A stretch of 64,000 nucleotides of DNA from VYFG01 sp965221795 (GCA_965221795.1 OZ244914.1:1488001-1552000), one strand, 5' to 3'; shown: positions 27,167 through 37,145, counted from the stretch's first letter. Notes: generated by a model from the letters alone, not told the origin. Made by a program: numbers and translations.

Positions 27167-29026
27167 ATGCATCTGCTACAGACCGTCTTCCTGTCCATGG
27201 CCTGGACATGGATGGGATGGGTTTCCCAAGGAGTCGCCATCGCGCAGGAAAATGCCCTGCGGAATCATCCGGTTCCATATCTCGCATTGCATGGCGAAGA
27301 CCCGATTCACTGGCATGAGTGGGGCCCCGAAGTGATGGCCAAGGCGCGACAGGAAAACCGCCTTGTCCTATTGTCGATTGGATATTTTTCCTGTCACTGG
27401 TGCCACGTTATGCAGCGGGAAAGCTTCCACAACCCGGAAATTGCCGGGTTCGCAAACCAGTACTTTATCCCGGTCAAGGTCGACCGGGAAATGAACCCGG
27501 CACTGGACCATGCCATGATGTCTTTTGCCGAAACCATATTGGGCCGGGCGGGTTGGCCGCTGAATGTATTCCTCACCCCGGACGGTGCCCCGGTCTATGC
27601 ACTTTTGTATCAACCACCGGAGCAATTTCTCCAATCCCTGCAACGATTGCATTCGCTTTGGTCGGAGAAGGAAACGGAGTTGCGACGACTGGTGGACAAT
27701 TTTCCCTGGCAACCGGATCCCAAGACTTTGATCCCGGTAGAGGATGCGGACCTGCAGGCCCTGCTGATGCGTGCAAGACAGCAGATCCTCGAACAGGGCG
27801 ATGCGTTTCAGGGCGGATTCGGTTCGCAAAGCAAGTTCCCGTCCGTGCCTCAGGTGGGCTTTTTGTTGGCGGCCCAGGCACATCTTCCGGATGACGAAGC
27901 CCGGCATTTCCTGATTACAACCCTGGATGCCATGATGCAGTACGGACTCCGTGATCACCTATCCGGCGGTTTTTACCGGTATGCCGTGGATCCCGGTTGG
28001 CAGATTCCGCATTTCGAGAAAATGCTCTACGACAATGCCATGTTGGCCATGCTCTATCTCGAAGCAGGCCAGATCCTGGACCGGGAAGACTACCTAACCG
28101 TCGGTAAGGAAACCCTGGACTTCATGCATAATTACATGTGGCTGGACGGGGCATTGGTATCGTCACTTTCGGCGGTGGATGAACACGATGTGGAAGGTGG
28201 GGCGTACCTTTGGCACCCGAGTGAACTCCGGCAGCTGTTGACGGCATCGGAGTTCGCGGTAGCCGATGCCGTCTGGGGGGTATCCCAACCTGCAGAATTT
28301 GAAGCGGGCAATCACCTGCGACAGTTTCGGAACATGGCCGAGGCAGCGGCTTTTCTGAATCTGGAAGTCGCCGAAACGGAAAGACTCCTGGCCCGATGCC
28401 GGGAAAAGCTACTCACTGTCCGGGCAGCGCGTCAGGTGCCTGTGGACCAGAAACTGGTCAGCGGTTGGAATGGACTGGCGCTGTCAGCGTTTGCCCGTGC
28501 GGTGAGGTACTTCCCCCATGGCCACTACCGGCACATTGCGGCGGAACTGCAGACATTTCTGACCGAGCGGGTCATGAGGGAGGGGGATGCACCGGACCTG
28601 GCCCGAGCAGAAGTAGCGGGTACACCCCGGGGTCGGGGTTCACTGGAGGATTATGCCTATGTATCCCAAGGCCTTCATGACTGGGCGGTGCTGACCGGAA
28701 ACCGGACAGATTATGATCGTGCGACCGAAGTCGCCCGGGCCGGGTGGGCAAAACATTTGTCCGAGGCCGGTTGGCGCAGAGGCCCGGAACTGGTGCGAAC
28801 ACTCCCGGATGTGGTGCCGTTGATGGAAGACGGGCCCATGCCCTCACCTTCTGCCGTCCTGTTGAAGGTGAGCCGGGCGTTGTCGGAATATCAGGGGGAT
28901 GGGGAATGGAGTGAGGAGGTCCGTCGGGTCAGCCGGTGGGGGTTCGGGGAGGTCAGGGAATCACCCTACTGGTATGCCAGTCAGTTGGCCTTGTTCCTAC
29001 CGGACAGTTCGTTGGAATCCCGGTAA
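27167..29026 (+). CDS. DUF255 thioredoxin-domain protein (YyaL/SSP411-like), probably exported
   Basis: This 619-residue protein has an N-terminal thioredoxin-like DUF255 domain with the motif YFSCHWCHVM (CHWC, about residue 82), VKVDREMNPALD and GRAGWPLNVFLTPDG. A long (alpha/alpha)6 toroid-like domain follows, with GGFYRYAVDP and HFEKMLYDNAML. The N-terminus (LLQTVFLSMAWTWMGWVSQG) looks like a signal or anchor, so it may act in the periplasm. It is shorter than typical members (about 670-700). The role is unknown. Confidence 0.85.
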   Translation: MHLLQTVFLSMAWTWMGWVSQGVAIAQENALRNHPVPYLALHGEDPIHWHEWGPEVMAKARQENRLVLLSIGYFSCHWCHVMQRESFHNPEIAGFANQYFIPVKVDREMNPALDHAMMSFAETILGRAGWPLNVFLTPDGAPVYALLYQPPEQFLQSLQRLHSLWSEKETELRRLVDNFPWQPDPKTLIPVEDADLQALLMRARQQILEQGDAFQGGFGSQSKFPSVPQVGFLLAAQAHLPDDEARHFLITTLDAMMQYGLRDHLSGGFYRYAVDPGWQIPHFEKMLYDNAMLAMLYLEAGQILDREDYLTVGKETLDFMHNYMWLDGALVSSLSAVDEHDVEGGAYLWHPSELRQLLTASEFAVADAVWGVSQPAEFEAGNHLRQFRNMAEAAAFLNLEVAETERLLARCREKLLTVRAARQVPVDQKLVSGWNGLALSAFARAVRYFPHGHYRHIAAELQTFLTERVMREGDAPDLARAEVAGTPRGRGSLEDYAYVSQGLHDWAVLTGNRTDYDRATEVARAGWAKHLSEAGWRRGPELVRTLPDVVPLMEDGPMPSPSAVLLKVSRALSEYQGDGEWSEEVRRVSRWGFGEVRESPYWYASQLALFLPDSSLESR

Positions 29027-29086
29027 GAGTTGGTACCATGATCTTTGCAGGGAACTGTCTCCGGGGTACCGGCAGACTGACCATAG

Positions 29087-29776
29087 TCACAACAGATGCG
29101 CAGACGGAGAATGGTCGACCGACCGGTTCGGCCAGTTGGAACCAATCCCGGTATGGTTCAGGCCATGTTCCAGTCGGCGGATAAATTCACTGCGTGGAAT
29201 TTCCCGGGCACCCAGCCGAAGGAGATGGGGCGAAGTGATCTGGCAGTCCACCAGACTGAACCCCCACATTGTGAGCGATTCCATTAGCCGGGCCAGGGCA
29301 ATCTTGGAAGCGTCCGGTTGTGCACTGAACATGCTTTCTCCAAAATAGACAGTTCCGATGGCCAGTCCATAAAGCCCTCCAGCCAATTGATCGCCACACC
29401 AGGTTTCCACGCTGTGCGCCACGCCAAGTCGATGCAACTGGATGTAGGCGTTCTGCATTTCCGCCGTGATCCACGTCCCCGACTGCCCCCGGCGTGCACT
29501 GGCACAGGCCCGAATAACCCGCTCAAACGCTTGGTCAAATGTAACTCGGTGGTTCCCCTTTCGCAAGGTCTTGCGCAAACTGCGGGACGGACGGAATTGG
29601 GAAGGGAAAAACACGCATCGAGGGTCAGGGGACCACCACAGAATCGGGTCGCCTTCGCTATACCAGGGAAAAATCCCGTTACGATATGCCATGATGAGCC
29701 GCTCCGGTCGCAGGTCTCCACCGATGGCCAGGAGGCCTTCTTCATTGGCTAGCGACAGAGGCGGAAAACATTCCAT
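29087..29776 (-). CDS. aat: Leucyl/phenylalanyl-tRNA--protein transferase
   Basis: This 229-residue enzyme adds Leu or Phe to N-terminal Lys or Arg of proteins, tagging them for ClpS/ClpAP degradation. It contains EGLLAIGGDLRPERL, AYRNGIFPWYS, WWSPDPRCVFFP and GGLYGLAIGTVYFGESMFS, the family core. It lacks the usual 15-20 residue N-terminal lead-in and starts MECFPP directly, with no earlier in-frame start seen. No clpA or infA is adjacent. Confidence 0.94.
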   Translation of the reverse strand: MECFPPLSLANEEGLLAIGGDLRPERLIMAYRNGIFPWYSEGDPILWWSPDPRCVFFPSQFRPSRSLRKTLRKGNHRVTFDQAFERVIRACASARRGQSGTWITAEMQNAYIQLHRLGVAHSVETWCGDQLAGGLYGLAIGTVYFGESMFSAQPDASKIALARLMESLTMWGFSLVDCQITSPHLLRLGAREIPRSEFIRRLEHGLNHTGIGSNWPNRSVDHSPSAHLL

Positions 29777-30249
29777 TATGGAAGTCTAGAGAATCTTTCC
29801 CCGGGACGCAATCATCCGTCTGGCTCACCCGGGGCGGTTTTGCACCCGGAGGTGCGTCACGGGGAACCGGAGCACAGGAACCCATTCTCCGTCATCGGGT
29901 CCAACCGGGCGATCAAATCGGGTGAAAAAGCGGTATGTGTACGATAGCCTATGGAGTTTCGCGGGGTACGGCCTGGGTACGAACGACGCAAAGCCAGGTT
30001 TCACTCCAGCTCTTTATTGTGGCCAAGGGCCAATTCTTTGATTGCATCTCATGGAACAGTTGAAGGCAGCTGCACATGGCCTATACAACTGCTACCACTC
30101 CGAAAGGGATGCCGGGTGCCAACGGCGGCAACCGAAACCGCATATGCCTGGTCGCGGTATCGTATCAACGCCGGCATCAAGGCATTCCAACACCGGGCGT
30201 CTTACGCCGATATCGCCCAAGGCCCGCCCGGCCATCCTGTCCGAGTCGT
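29777..30249. other. Intergenic, no gene recognised
   Basis: The interval lies between aat and the ABC permease stop, both on the minus strand. A few short frames are open on the plus strand, but none has recognisable features. No clear rho-independent terminator was found. Confidence 0.45.
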
Positions 30250-32142
30250 CTAGCCCTTGCCTCGCCAAGGGATCGACTTATGGATTACCCAGCGCATCAG
30301 CAAATCAAATATCAGGCCGAGAACACCCATGATGATGATGGTCATCCAGATGATCTCATAGTCCGATTGCTTGCGTGCAACATTCTCCACAAAGCCAATG
30401 CCGGTGGTTCCGGCCAACATCTCGGCCGCAACGAGAGTGCCCCAGCATACCCCAATAGAGATGCGAATGCCGGTGAGGATTTCCGGCAGCGAATTGGGCA
30501 GTATGACCTGGCGGAGGATCTGGGCGTTGGATGCGCCGAGGGAGTGGGCCGCATGGATTTTGGACAGCTGGGTACCGGTGGCCCCGGTTCTCGCGGAGAT
30601 CACCATGATGGCAAAGGCCACCATGAACAGCAGGAATATCTTGCCATCATCCTGAATCCCGAAGATGGTCAGGATCAGGGGAGCCCAAGCCAAGGGCGGA
30701 ATCGGTCGGTACAGTTCAATCAACGGGTCGAAAAAGCCTTTGGCAAAGCGGGATAGTCCCATGAAAAGACCCAAAGGAACGCCCAGCAGAATCCCCATGA
30801 ACAAGCCCATCAGTACCCGGACGATGGAATCCCATATATGGCCTTCGGGAATCGGTACCGAGAAGGCACTGAAATTGCCGGAGGCGATGTTATAGACTTT
30901 GCTTTTGAGGTTGCCCTGGACTTCCCCCAGTTCATTGTGACGCGGAAATTCGCCCGGAACCAGATTGGCAACCCAGTCCGGGATCAGGAAGCCAATCATC
31001 TCGGAAACCGGCTTCATCTGGAACCAGAACAGCGGGAATCCCTTGTAGCCCTCGTCGGGATGGGCCAGGCGGATAAAGGTATTCAGCGTATCAGACGGCT
31101 TTGGCAGCCAGCGTCCCGAGCCTTGCTCCGAACAAGCGTTGTTGCCGGCAAGAATTTTCCCGCCCGGCATGGCCAGCAGATCAATCCAGTACAAGCTGCC
31201 AAGTTGCTCCTGTTGTACCTGGTCCAACTCGATCAATGCCTGCTCCACCCCTTCCGTCACCGCCGGCGGGAAGATTCGGCCGTCATCAATGCGTCGGTAG
31301 ATTTTCTGCAGGTTCTTGACCAGATCACTCCGCGCTTTGACCACCGATTCCGTGGCATCGGGATCAATCACGAACCCCTCAATCCGTGCTTCAATATCTG
31401 CCAGCCGGGTCGCCAGTGCCGGGCCATGATTGCGGATGTCACGGTATTCCTGGGCAATCTCTTCCAAGACCATGCTGGCCGCATCGTATTTACGCCCCCG
31501 GTCGGTCATAGGCAACGGTGGCAGTTCGGAGTGGGATGCGCCCCATCCGGGCTGTGCCAGCGCTTCGGTCAGGGTTTCGGGATCCGCAGGGCCGGGATAA
31601 TCCGACCGGGACAGGTCTTGTGCCAAGGCCCGGATCCGGTTCGCGACCTGATCCATTCTGGTGATAACGGACGGATCCAGATACTCAGGGCTTGCATGGG
31701 CCACCATGGTACTACGCAGGTCAGCGATGATACCCACCAATGCCTGCCGGTCCGCATCCCGAAAATCTGTCTGCCTCAACCGAGCTTCGAGGGCATCAAG
31801 TTCACGTCCATCACGAACCAGAAGCTCGGTGCCGAGAAGTTGCCGATGGTGGCCAATGGGGAAGGTGGAACGAATCGGGTTCGCGGCTCGGTGGAGCTTG
31901 GCCACCTGGCACAGTTCATTGCCGGCCAAGGGAAAATATGCTCGAGCCGCATCCCAGGAAAACCAGTACCAGAGGAGTAGCAGCGAGCCGACCCCCATCA
32001 CCATCCAGTGCCATCCTCCCATGGCCCGCTCGGGGTTGCCGAATACTGCATCCGTTTTTTCGGTCCGGATCAGCCTGCGCCCATAGATGACCGACCATAT
32101 CAGAGCGGCAATCAGAGCGATGACCGCAATCGAGACAATCAT
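30250..32142 (-). CDS. TauC/NitT-type ABC permease with a very large N-terminal extension
   Basis: This 630-residue inner-membrane protein has a C-terminal third that is a standard TauC/SsuC-like permease, with the EAA-like loop in AAHSLGASNAQILRQVILPNS and about six membrane helices. Before it come two N-terminal hydrophobic segments and roughly 330 mostly hydrophilic, helix-rich residues (for example EARLRQTDFRDADRQALVG) unlike usual TauC (about 270-300 residues). The extension is probably periplasmic and may contact the binding protein. It is 16 bases after the ATPase gene. Confidence 0.85.
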   Translation of the reverse strand: MIVSIAVIALIAALIWSVIYGRRLIRTEKTDAVFGNPERAMGGWHWMVMGVGSLLLLWYWFSWDAARAYFPLAGNELCQVAKLHRAANPIRSTFPIGHHRQLLGTELLVRDGRELDALEARLRQTDFRDADRQALVGIIADLRSTMVAHASPEYLDPSVITRMDQVANRIRALAQDLSRSDYPGPADPETLTEALAQPGWGASHSELPPLPMTDRGRKYDAASMVLEEIAQEYRDIRNHGPALATRLADIEARIEGFVIDPDATESVVKARSDLVKNLQKIYRRIDDGRIFPPAVTEGVEQALIELDQVQQEQLGSLYWIDLLAMPGGKILAGNNACSEQGSGRWLPKPSDTLNTFIRLAHPDEGYKGFPLFWFQMKPVSEMIGFLIPDWVANLVPGEFPRHNELGEVQGNLKSKVYNIASGNFSAFSVPIPEGHIWDSIVRVLMGLFMGILLGVPLGLFMGLSRFAKGFFDPLIELYRPIPPLAWAPLILTIFGIQDDGKIFLLFMVAFAIMVISARTGATGTQLSKIHAAHSLGASNAQILRQVILPNSLPEILTGIRISIGVCWGTLVAAEMLAGTTGIGFVENVARKQSDYEIIWMTIIIMGVLGLIFDLLMRWVIHKSIPWRGKG

Positions 32143-32158
32143 GATGATCCTGCCGTTG

Positions 32159-32962
32159 TCATTCGGTTTCAGAACGACCCATGATTTCTTCTTCCATGTT
32201 CCAGATCATACCCAGAATCTCTTCCCGGGTTTCCACAAAATCCGGCTGGTTCTTGATATCGCGTGGGTCTCCGGTGATGCCTTGCTCGGCAAAGGGGAGT
32301 CGATATTGCTTGTGCAGGCGGCCGGGCCGTGGTGCCATCACGAACAGCCGCTCTCCCAATAGCAGGGCTTCCTCCACACTATGCGTGATGATCATGATCG
32401 TCTTGCCGGTCTCCTTCCAGATCTTGAGCACCAGGGATTGCATCTTTTCCCGGGTGAGGGCGTCGAGCGCCCCAAGGGGTTCATCCATCAGGATCACATC
32501 AGGATCGTTAATCAAGCAACGCGCCAGGGCCACGCGTTGCTGCATACCGCCGGAAAGTTGGTAAGTGGGAGTATCGCCGAATCCCTGTAGACCCACAATA
32601 TCCAGCCATTCGTCGACCTTGCGGGCCGTTTGGTCCGCATCCACATTTTTCATCCGAAGGCCAAAATTGACATTGTTCGCAACTGTCAGCCATTCGAACA
32701 GGGCACCCTGCTGGAATACCATGCCACGTTCCACGCCGGGGCCAAGGATTTCGTTTTCGCCGAGCAGAATCCGGCCACCCGTAGGATGCAGGAAGCCGGC
32801 GATGATATTCAGCAGTGTGGTCTTACCACAACCCGAGGGTCCCAGTACGGAGAGAAGTTCACCTTTTTTGAGTGTAAACGCCACTTCACTGAGGGCATGC
32901 ACGGTATCGCCTTTCGGCGAGACGAATTGCATGTCGAGGGCGTCAGCAATCAGGTCACTCAT
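32159..32962 (-). CDS. tauB: TauB/SsuB-type ABC transporter ATPase
   Basis: This 267-residue ATPase has Walker A GPSGCGKTT, Q-loop VFQQGALFEWLTV, signature LSGGMQQRVALARCL, Walker B VILMDEPLGALD and the H-loop His in ITHSVEEA. The C-terminal YRLPFAEQG is shared with taurine-type importers. It energises the permease encoded next and works with the binding protein encoded before it. Confidence 0.92.
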   Translation of the reverse strand: MSDLIADALDMQFVSPKGDTVHALSEVAFTLKKGELLSVLGPSGCGKTTLLNIIAGFLHPTGGRILLGENEILGPGVERGMVFQQGALFEWLTVANNVNFGLRMKNVDADQTARKVDEWLDIVGLQGFGDTPTYQLSGGMQQRVALARCLINDPDVILMDEPLGALDALTREKMQSLVLKIWKETGKTIMIITHSVEEALLLGERLFVMAPRPGRLHKQYRLPFAEQGITGDPRDIKNQPDFVETREEILGMIWNMEEEIMGRSETE

Positions 32963-33051
32963 AATGGGCCTGAGGCATGGCGAGGGAATGGATTTTCCCT
33001 CGCCAGATCAATTTTCGGATGATGTCGGTCCTGCCGGAGGCAGTTCAATTC

Positions 33052-34023
33052 CTATTGCAGGAAAGAGGTATCAATGACCGCACTGTAGTCTGCCAGTGCC
33101 GGATTTTCTTCAGTAGCAAAAGCACCACCCACGACTTCGATGGCGACGCTGGCTATTCCCCCCGGGTTGAAATAGCGGTTCAGTTGCTCGGCGTTGGATG
33201 GGAACACAAAATCAGCCATCTGGGACTGGGTTGCTTCGACCGAGAGGCCCGCGTCCTTGGCAATGACATTAATCTTGGATTGGTCTGCGGCGAAAGCGGC
33301 ATTGGCCGAGTCGGTGACTTCAAGGAAAGTACGCACCATGTCGGGGTTTTCCTGAGCGAAGGTTTCCGTGACGGAAACCACATCAAAGCTGATGATGCCA
33401 GCTGCTTGCTTTTCCTCAAGAGTCATCAGGGGAGTGCCCGCTTCATACATCTTGTTCATGGAATCCGCGCCAAACCCACACGCCATGGAAACCGCGCCAT
33501 CTGCCAGCGAAACCGCAGCATCAGCTGGCACCTGGTCAATCACATTGACCTGGTTCACATCCACGCCCAACTCCCGCATCATCATCCGGAAGCTGTAGTC
33601 AGCCATGGTCGCCAACGGCACGGCGACCGCCTTGCCTTCCAGTTCGGTGGCGTTAGACTTGTCAATACCTTCCCCGTTGCGCACGACGCAGTCATTGGCC
33701 GGATACTGGACCGCAATGGCCACCAGCTTAAGGGGGGCATTGGCATTGACGGCGTTGATAAATGGAGCCAAGCCCTGACTGTAGGAAATATCAATGTCAC
33801 CAGCGAGCATCGCCTCGGTCATCTCAGTGCCAGCATCAAAATTGGTCCAGTTGACTGGAACGCCCAAGGCGTCATCATAGGCCTTTTCCACCTTGGCAAC
33901 TTGGTTCGGTGTAGCCCATTCTAGGAAAAAGGCCACATTGACTTCGTCCGCCGCCTGCACGGTGGCAGAGAGCGCCAAGCCGAAAGCAGCCGCCGTCAGT
34001 TTGGTAGTGTTTAGTTTTTTCAT
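33052..34023 (-). CDS. tauA: TauA-type substrate-binding protein (taurine or related amine/sulfonate)
   Basis: This 323-residue periplasmic protein has a signal peptide (KLTAAAFGLALSATVQA, cleavage after AQA-like residues). It reads VNVAFFLEWATPNQVAKVE, NFDAGTEMTEAMLAGDIDI and SQGLAPFINAV, the pattern of proteobacterial taurine-binding proteins. ATG 34023 sits directly before the signal peptide. The three genes tauA-tauB-permease run as an operon on the minus strand. The ligand is inferred, and aliphatic sulfonates or other amines remain possible. Confidence 0.85.
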   Translation of the reverse strand: MKKLNTTKLTAAAFGLALSATVQAADEVNVAFFLEWATPNQVAKVEKAYDDALGVPVNWTNFDAGTEMTEAMLAGDIDISYSQGLAPFINAVNANAPLKLVAIAVQYPANDCVVRNGEGIDKSNATELEGKAVAVPLATMADYSFRMMMRELGVDVNQVNVIDQVPADAAVSLADGAVSMACGFGADSMNKMYEAGTPLMTLEEKQAAGIISFDVVSVTETFAQENPDMVRTFLEVTDSANAAFAADQSKINVIAKDAGLSVEATQSQMADFVFPSNAEQLNRYFNPGGIASVAIEVVGGAFATEENPALADYSAVIDTSFLQ

Positions 34024-34092
34024 AATCTGTGCGAAATGTGTGAATTTTCTGGGAGACAGCAACGATATCGCATATTTATAGCATATTTCACT

Positions 34093-34106
34093 ATGATCAA
34101 AATCAT
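34093..34106. promoter_or_regulatory. Fnr-like palindrome in the tauA/oxidase divergent region
   Basis: ATGAT-CAAA-ATCAT is a perfect 5-bp inverted repeat with a 4-base spacer, close to the Fnr/Anr site layout. Just beside it, the direct repeats GCATATTT occur at 34070-34077 and 34081-34088, 11 bases apart. The stretch is AT-rich and lies between two divergent starts (34023 and 34271). The regulator is unknown. Confidence 0.35.
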
Positions 34107-34270
34107 CAATGTCGCATTATTGCTATTCTACACACAACTAATGGGACTGTCATTTACGCTAGCAGGGGTCCCACCGGTCCTGTGGACGACCTCCTCTCGC
34201 CCACGTACACGACTACTCTGGCAATGCTTTGGTTCCTTGATTCAAAACGGCAGTCTGATTGGGTGGATCG

Positions 34271-35569
34271 GTGAATCCTGATCTGATTTCCCGCACCTGG
34301 CCGGACAGTTTGTGGAACGCCACGGCCATTCCACTGGCACCGCTGCCGGTGCTGCAGAACGTCACCGAAACCCGCGTGGGCATTGTCGGTGGGGGGTACA
34401 CCGGTCTTTCCACCGCGCTGCACCTGGCCGAACGCGGCGTGGAGAGCATCGTGATGGAGCGCAACCAGCCCGGCTGGGGCTGTTCAGGGCGAAACGGGGG
34501 ACAGATCAATCCCAACTGGAAGATATTGCCAGATCCCCTGCGTATGCATATCGAACCAGATCGCATGAAGGATCTGATCCAGATGATGAATACAACCTGT
34601 GACCTGGTGTTCGAATTGATTGCACGGTACGGGATGGACTGCCACACCATCCGCCCGGGCTATCTTCTGGGTGTCATCGGCAAGCCAGGCCGACAGTATA
34701 TGGACCGATGGGTTACCCAGTGGCGCATCCCCCCGGAACGAGCCCAAATCCTGCAACGGGAACGGCTGGCCGAACTGCTGGGTACGAACCATTACGACTG
34801 CGGCATGCTGGACCGATGTGGCGGCAGCCTCCAGCCACTGTCATATGCCAGAGAGCTGGCCAGGGTCTGCCTGACACAGGGTGTGACCCTGCACGGAGAT
34901 ACTCCGGCACTGCGGGTGCAACGACGGGGGGCTGGCTGGCGAATCCATACCTCGGAAGGGGCTGTGGACTGTGCCACGGTCGTCATTGCCACCAATGGCT
35001 ACACGGACCCGCTTTGGCCGGGCCTGCGACAGAATATCGTGCCCGTGGGCAGCCTGATTTCCGCCACCGAGCCCTTGCCATCCGATGTAACCAACCAAAT
35101 CACTCCGCAGCGCCATGCGGTATCGGATATGGCAGGCCTCCCGATCTATTACCGAATTGATGAAGCCGGGCGGATGGTGTTTGGCGGGCGGTCGACAATT
35201 TTTGGTCGAATCGGATCGCATGATACCCGCGCCTTGCGTAAGATGGCCTGCCGAATGTACCCGATGCTCCGCGATTTCCACTGGGAGTATGACTGGGGCG
35301 GTTATGTCGCGATGACCTCCCATCAACGTCCTTTAATGCTGCAATTGGAAGAACAGGTCTATGCTGGTCTCGGGTATAACGGTCGGGGGGTAGCCATGGC
35401 GACCATGATGGGCAAACAGCTCGCCCAGCAAATCACGGAAGGATGGGCCGCTCTTCCGCTGGAATCACCCCGAGCCATTCCCCTGCACGGATTGTATCCG
35501 ATCGGCATCGCCGGGCGAATGGTTGCAGGCTACCTGAGAGATCGGTTGTTACCGGGAATTCGTGACTGA
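34271..35569 (+). CDS. FAD-dependent amine/amino-acid oxidase (DAO family)
   Basis: This 432-residue flavoprotein of the DAO/PuuB-OrdL group has the Rossmann motif VGIVGGGYTGLSTALHLAE (about residue 37), a following GCSGRNGGQINP, ATNGYTDPL, and YAGLGYNGRGVAMATMMG near the C-terminus. The start is probably GTG 34271 after GGGTGGA; a TTG at 34259 is the alternative. Its divergent position to the TauABC-like importer suggests it oxidises the imported amine. Taurine dehydrogenase TauY belongs to this family, but no TauX partner is visible. Confidence 0.86.
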   Translation: MNPDLISRTWPDSLWNATAIPLAPLPVLQNVTETRVGIVGGGYTGLSTALHLAERGVESIVMERNQPGWGCSGRNGGQINPNWKILPDPLRMHIEPDRMKDLIQMMNTTCDLVFELIARYGMDCHTIRPGYLLGVIGKPGRQYMDRWVTQWRIPPERAQILQRERLAELLGTNHYDCGMLDRCGGSLQPLSYARELARVCLTQGVTLHGDTPALRVQRRGAGWRIHTSEGAVDCATVVIATNGYTDPLWPGLRQNIVPVGSLISATEPLPSDVTNQITPQRHAVSDMAGLPIYYRIDEAGRMVFGGRSTIFGRIGSHDTRALRKMACRMYPMLRDFHWEYDWGGYVAMTSHQRPLMLQLEEQVYAGLGYNGRGVAMATMMGKQLAQQITEGWAALPLESPRAIPLHGLYPIGIAGRMVAGYLRDRLLPGIRD

Positions 35570-35580
35570 CCGATGTCGGC

Positions 35581-36381
35581 TTACCGGACCTCCAGAACAA
35601 TCGGACAGTGATCCGATCCCATTTGGTCCATCAAGTAATTCACTGATCGGACCCAGGCACGCGCCAGGTCGGCATCCATCAGGAAGTAGTCAATCCTCCA
35701 GCCGATGTTGCGCGTTCTCGCCCGAGTCACGAGGTGCCACCAGGAATAGACCCCCGTCACGTCCACATTGCGTTGCCGCCAGATGTCAGACCAGCCATCG
35801 GCCAGCAGACGATCCATCCAAGCGCGCTCGTCTGGGTGGAACCCGATCTTACCGTCGTTTTCCCTGGGGCGGGCGAGATCGATTTCCTGATGGGCTACAT
35901 TCATGTCCCCCCCGACCAGCACCCGATGGCCCTGGTACCGCAGGTCATTCATGAAGTCGTGTGTTTTGTCGTAAAAAACCAGCTTGTCTTCCCATGCCTG
36001 CTCACTTTTGCCGCCATTAGGAAAGTAAATGGAAAGCAAATCCCAGACTTCACCGTCCTGCCGGAAGCTCAGGTGCGACACCCGCCCCTCGTCCGCGTTC
36101 GGGTTATCTGGCAGGGAGGTGCTGAATTGAACCTCTTCCAGGGCATCCGCAAGCCCCCGGCGTACCCATAGCCCGGTACCGGCATACCCAGCTTTCTCGG
36201 CACTGGCATAGTGCTGGTAATACGCTGGATTGGCGGTTAAGTATGGGCTGAGTTGAGTCGGAGTACTTTTGGTTTCCTGCAGCATCAGGATATCCGGCTG
36301 GTGGTGGTCCACCAATTTCTGCAGTTCTTGCTTGCGTTCCACGGCACGGATGCCATTGACGTTCCAGGAAATGATTTTCAT
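35581..36381 (-). CDS. xthA: Exodeoxyribonuclease III family (AP endonuclease)
   Basis: This 266-residue Mg-dependent nuclease has MKIISWNVNGIRA, LMLQETKS (metal Glu), GGDMNVAHQEIDLARP, WRIDYFLMD and the C-terminal GSDHCPIVLE with catalytic Asp-His. It acts in base-excision repair at abasic sites. ATG 36381 is the conserved family start. It converges on the FAD oxidase gene with 11 bases between. Confidence 0.95.
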   Translation of the reverse strand: MKIISWNVNGIRAVERKQELQKLVDHHQPDILMLQETKSTPTQLSPYLTANPAYYQHYASAEKAGYAGTGLWVRRGLADALEEVQFSTSLPDNPNADEGRVSHLSFRQDGEVWDLLSIYFPNGGKSEQAWEDKLVFYDKTHDFMNDLRYQGHRVLVGGDMNVAHQEIDLARPRENDGKIGFHPDERAWMDRLLADGWSDIWRQRNVDVTGVYSWWHLVTRARTRNIGWRIDYFLMDADLARAWVRSVNYLMDQMGSDHCPIVLEVR

Positions 36382-37145
36382 GTGGCAGCCAGAGCGGGGA
36401 TCAGAGTCACAGTATAACCGTCTTGTAGCCGACTCCAGAGGGTCATTCTGTATCAGCTTGGGTGAGCGGTTCATCCATTCCAACGACCGTCGCCTTCCCA
36501 CTCCGTGGAGAAATATGATTTCATGCCTATCGGACCGCGGTATACCACCAATCCTGAGAGTCGCCGAGTGACATAGCGTACGGCCCGGCAACTATAGGGG
36601 GATGACAATGGTCAGGCCAGTGCAGTGATCACTTCGAGCAGTGCCCGGTGACTGCCTTTCACTTGTATGACATCTTCAGCTTCTCCCGTTCCCATGTGAT
36701 TTTTGATGATGGAACTGCTGGCCGGCCTACTGCGGACGAATTGTGAACAAATGCATCATCCGGATGATATCAGGAAGATCTTTCTGGAGGAATCTTGTCC
36801 TCATTTCTCCAAGGATTATGCTGCATGACAGCATAGAGAATAAAGAAGCCATGCCCTCGTAGCGGAGCAGTATATTGCACGCTACCAGAGCCTCGTAGTT
36901 GTACACAACGATCTGCGGATTGATCCCCCAGATGAGCTGCCGTTTCGTACTTCTATTCCCCTGGGCGGGCGAAATTGCATCATTTGTCAATTCCCGATTC
37001 GATTTCCCGAGCGATCCTGAACCGGGCATTTTGTGATGGCGATTGGGGAGATGCTTTGGGCGGGAACATACCGGGGAATGCTCACCCTGGGCCTCATCCA
37101 GGCAGTGGTTTCGGTATACTTGCCGTTTCGTTTCCGGATTTTCGC
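36382..37145. other. Long intergenic stretch, no gene recognised
   Basis: About 760 bases lie between divergent xthA and ybdL. A 100-codon minus-strand frame at 36727-37029 has no family features. On the minus strand, near 36740-36613, a second frame reads GTGEAEDVIQVKGSHRALL up to a TGA, which looks protein-like but has no start and is separated from the first by a frame change. A decayed gene is possible. Base composition is more AT-rich than in neighbouring genes. Confidence 0.4.

Noticed and set aside
36727..37029. A 100-codon minus-strand open frame.
   Set aside because: There is no ribosome-binding site, no family pattern and no neighbour-like codon use, so it was kept only as a comment on the intergenic region.
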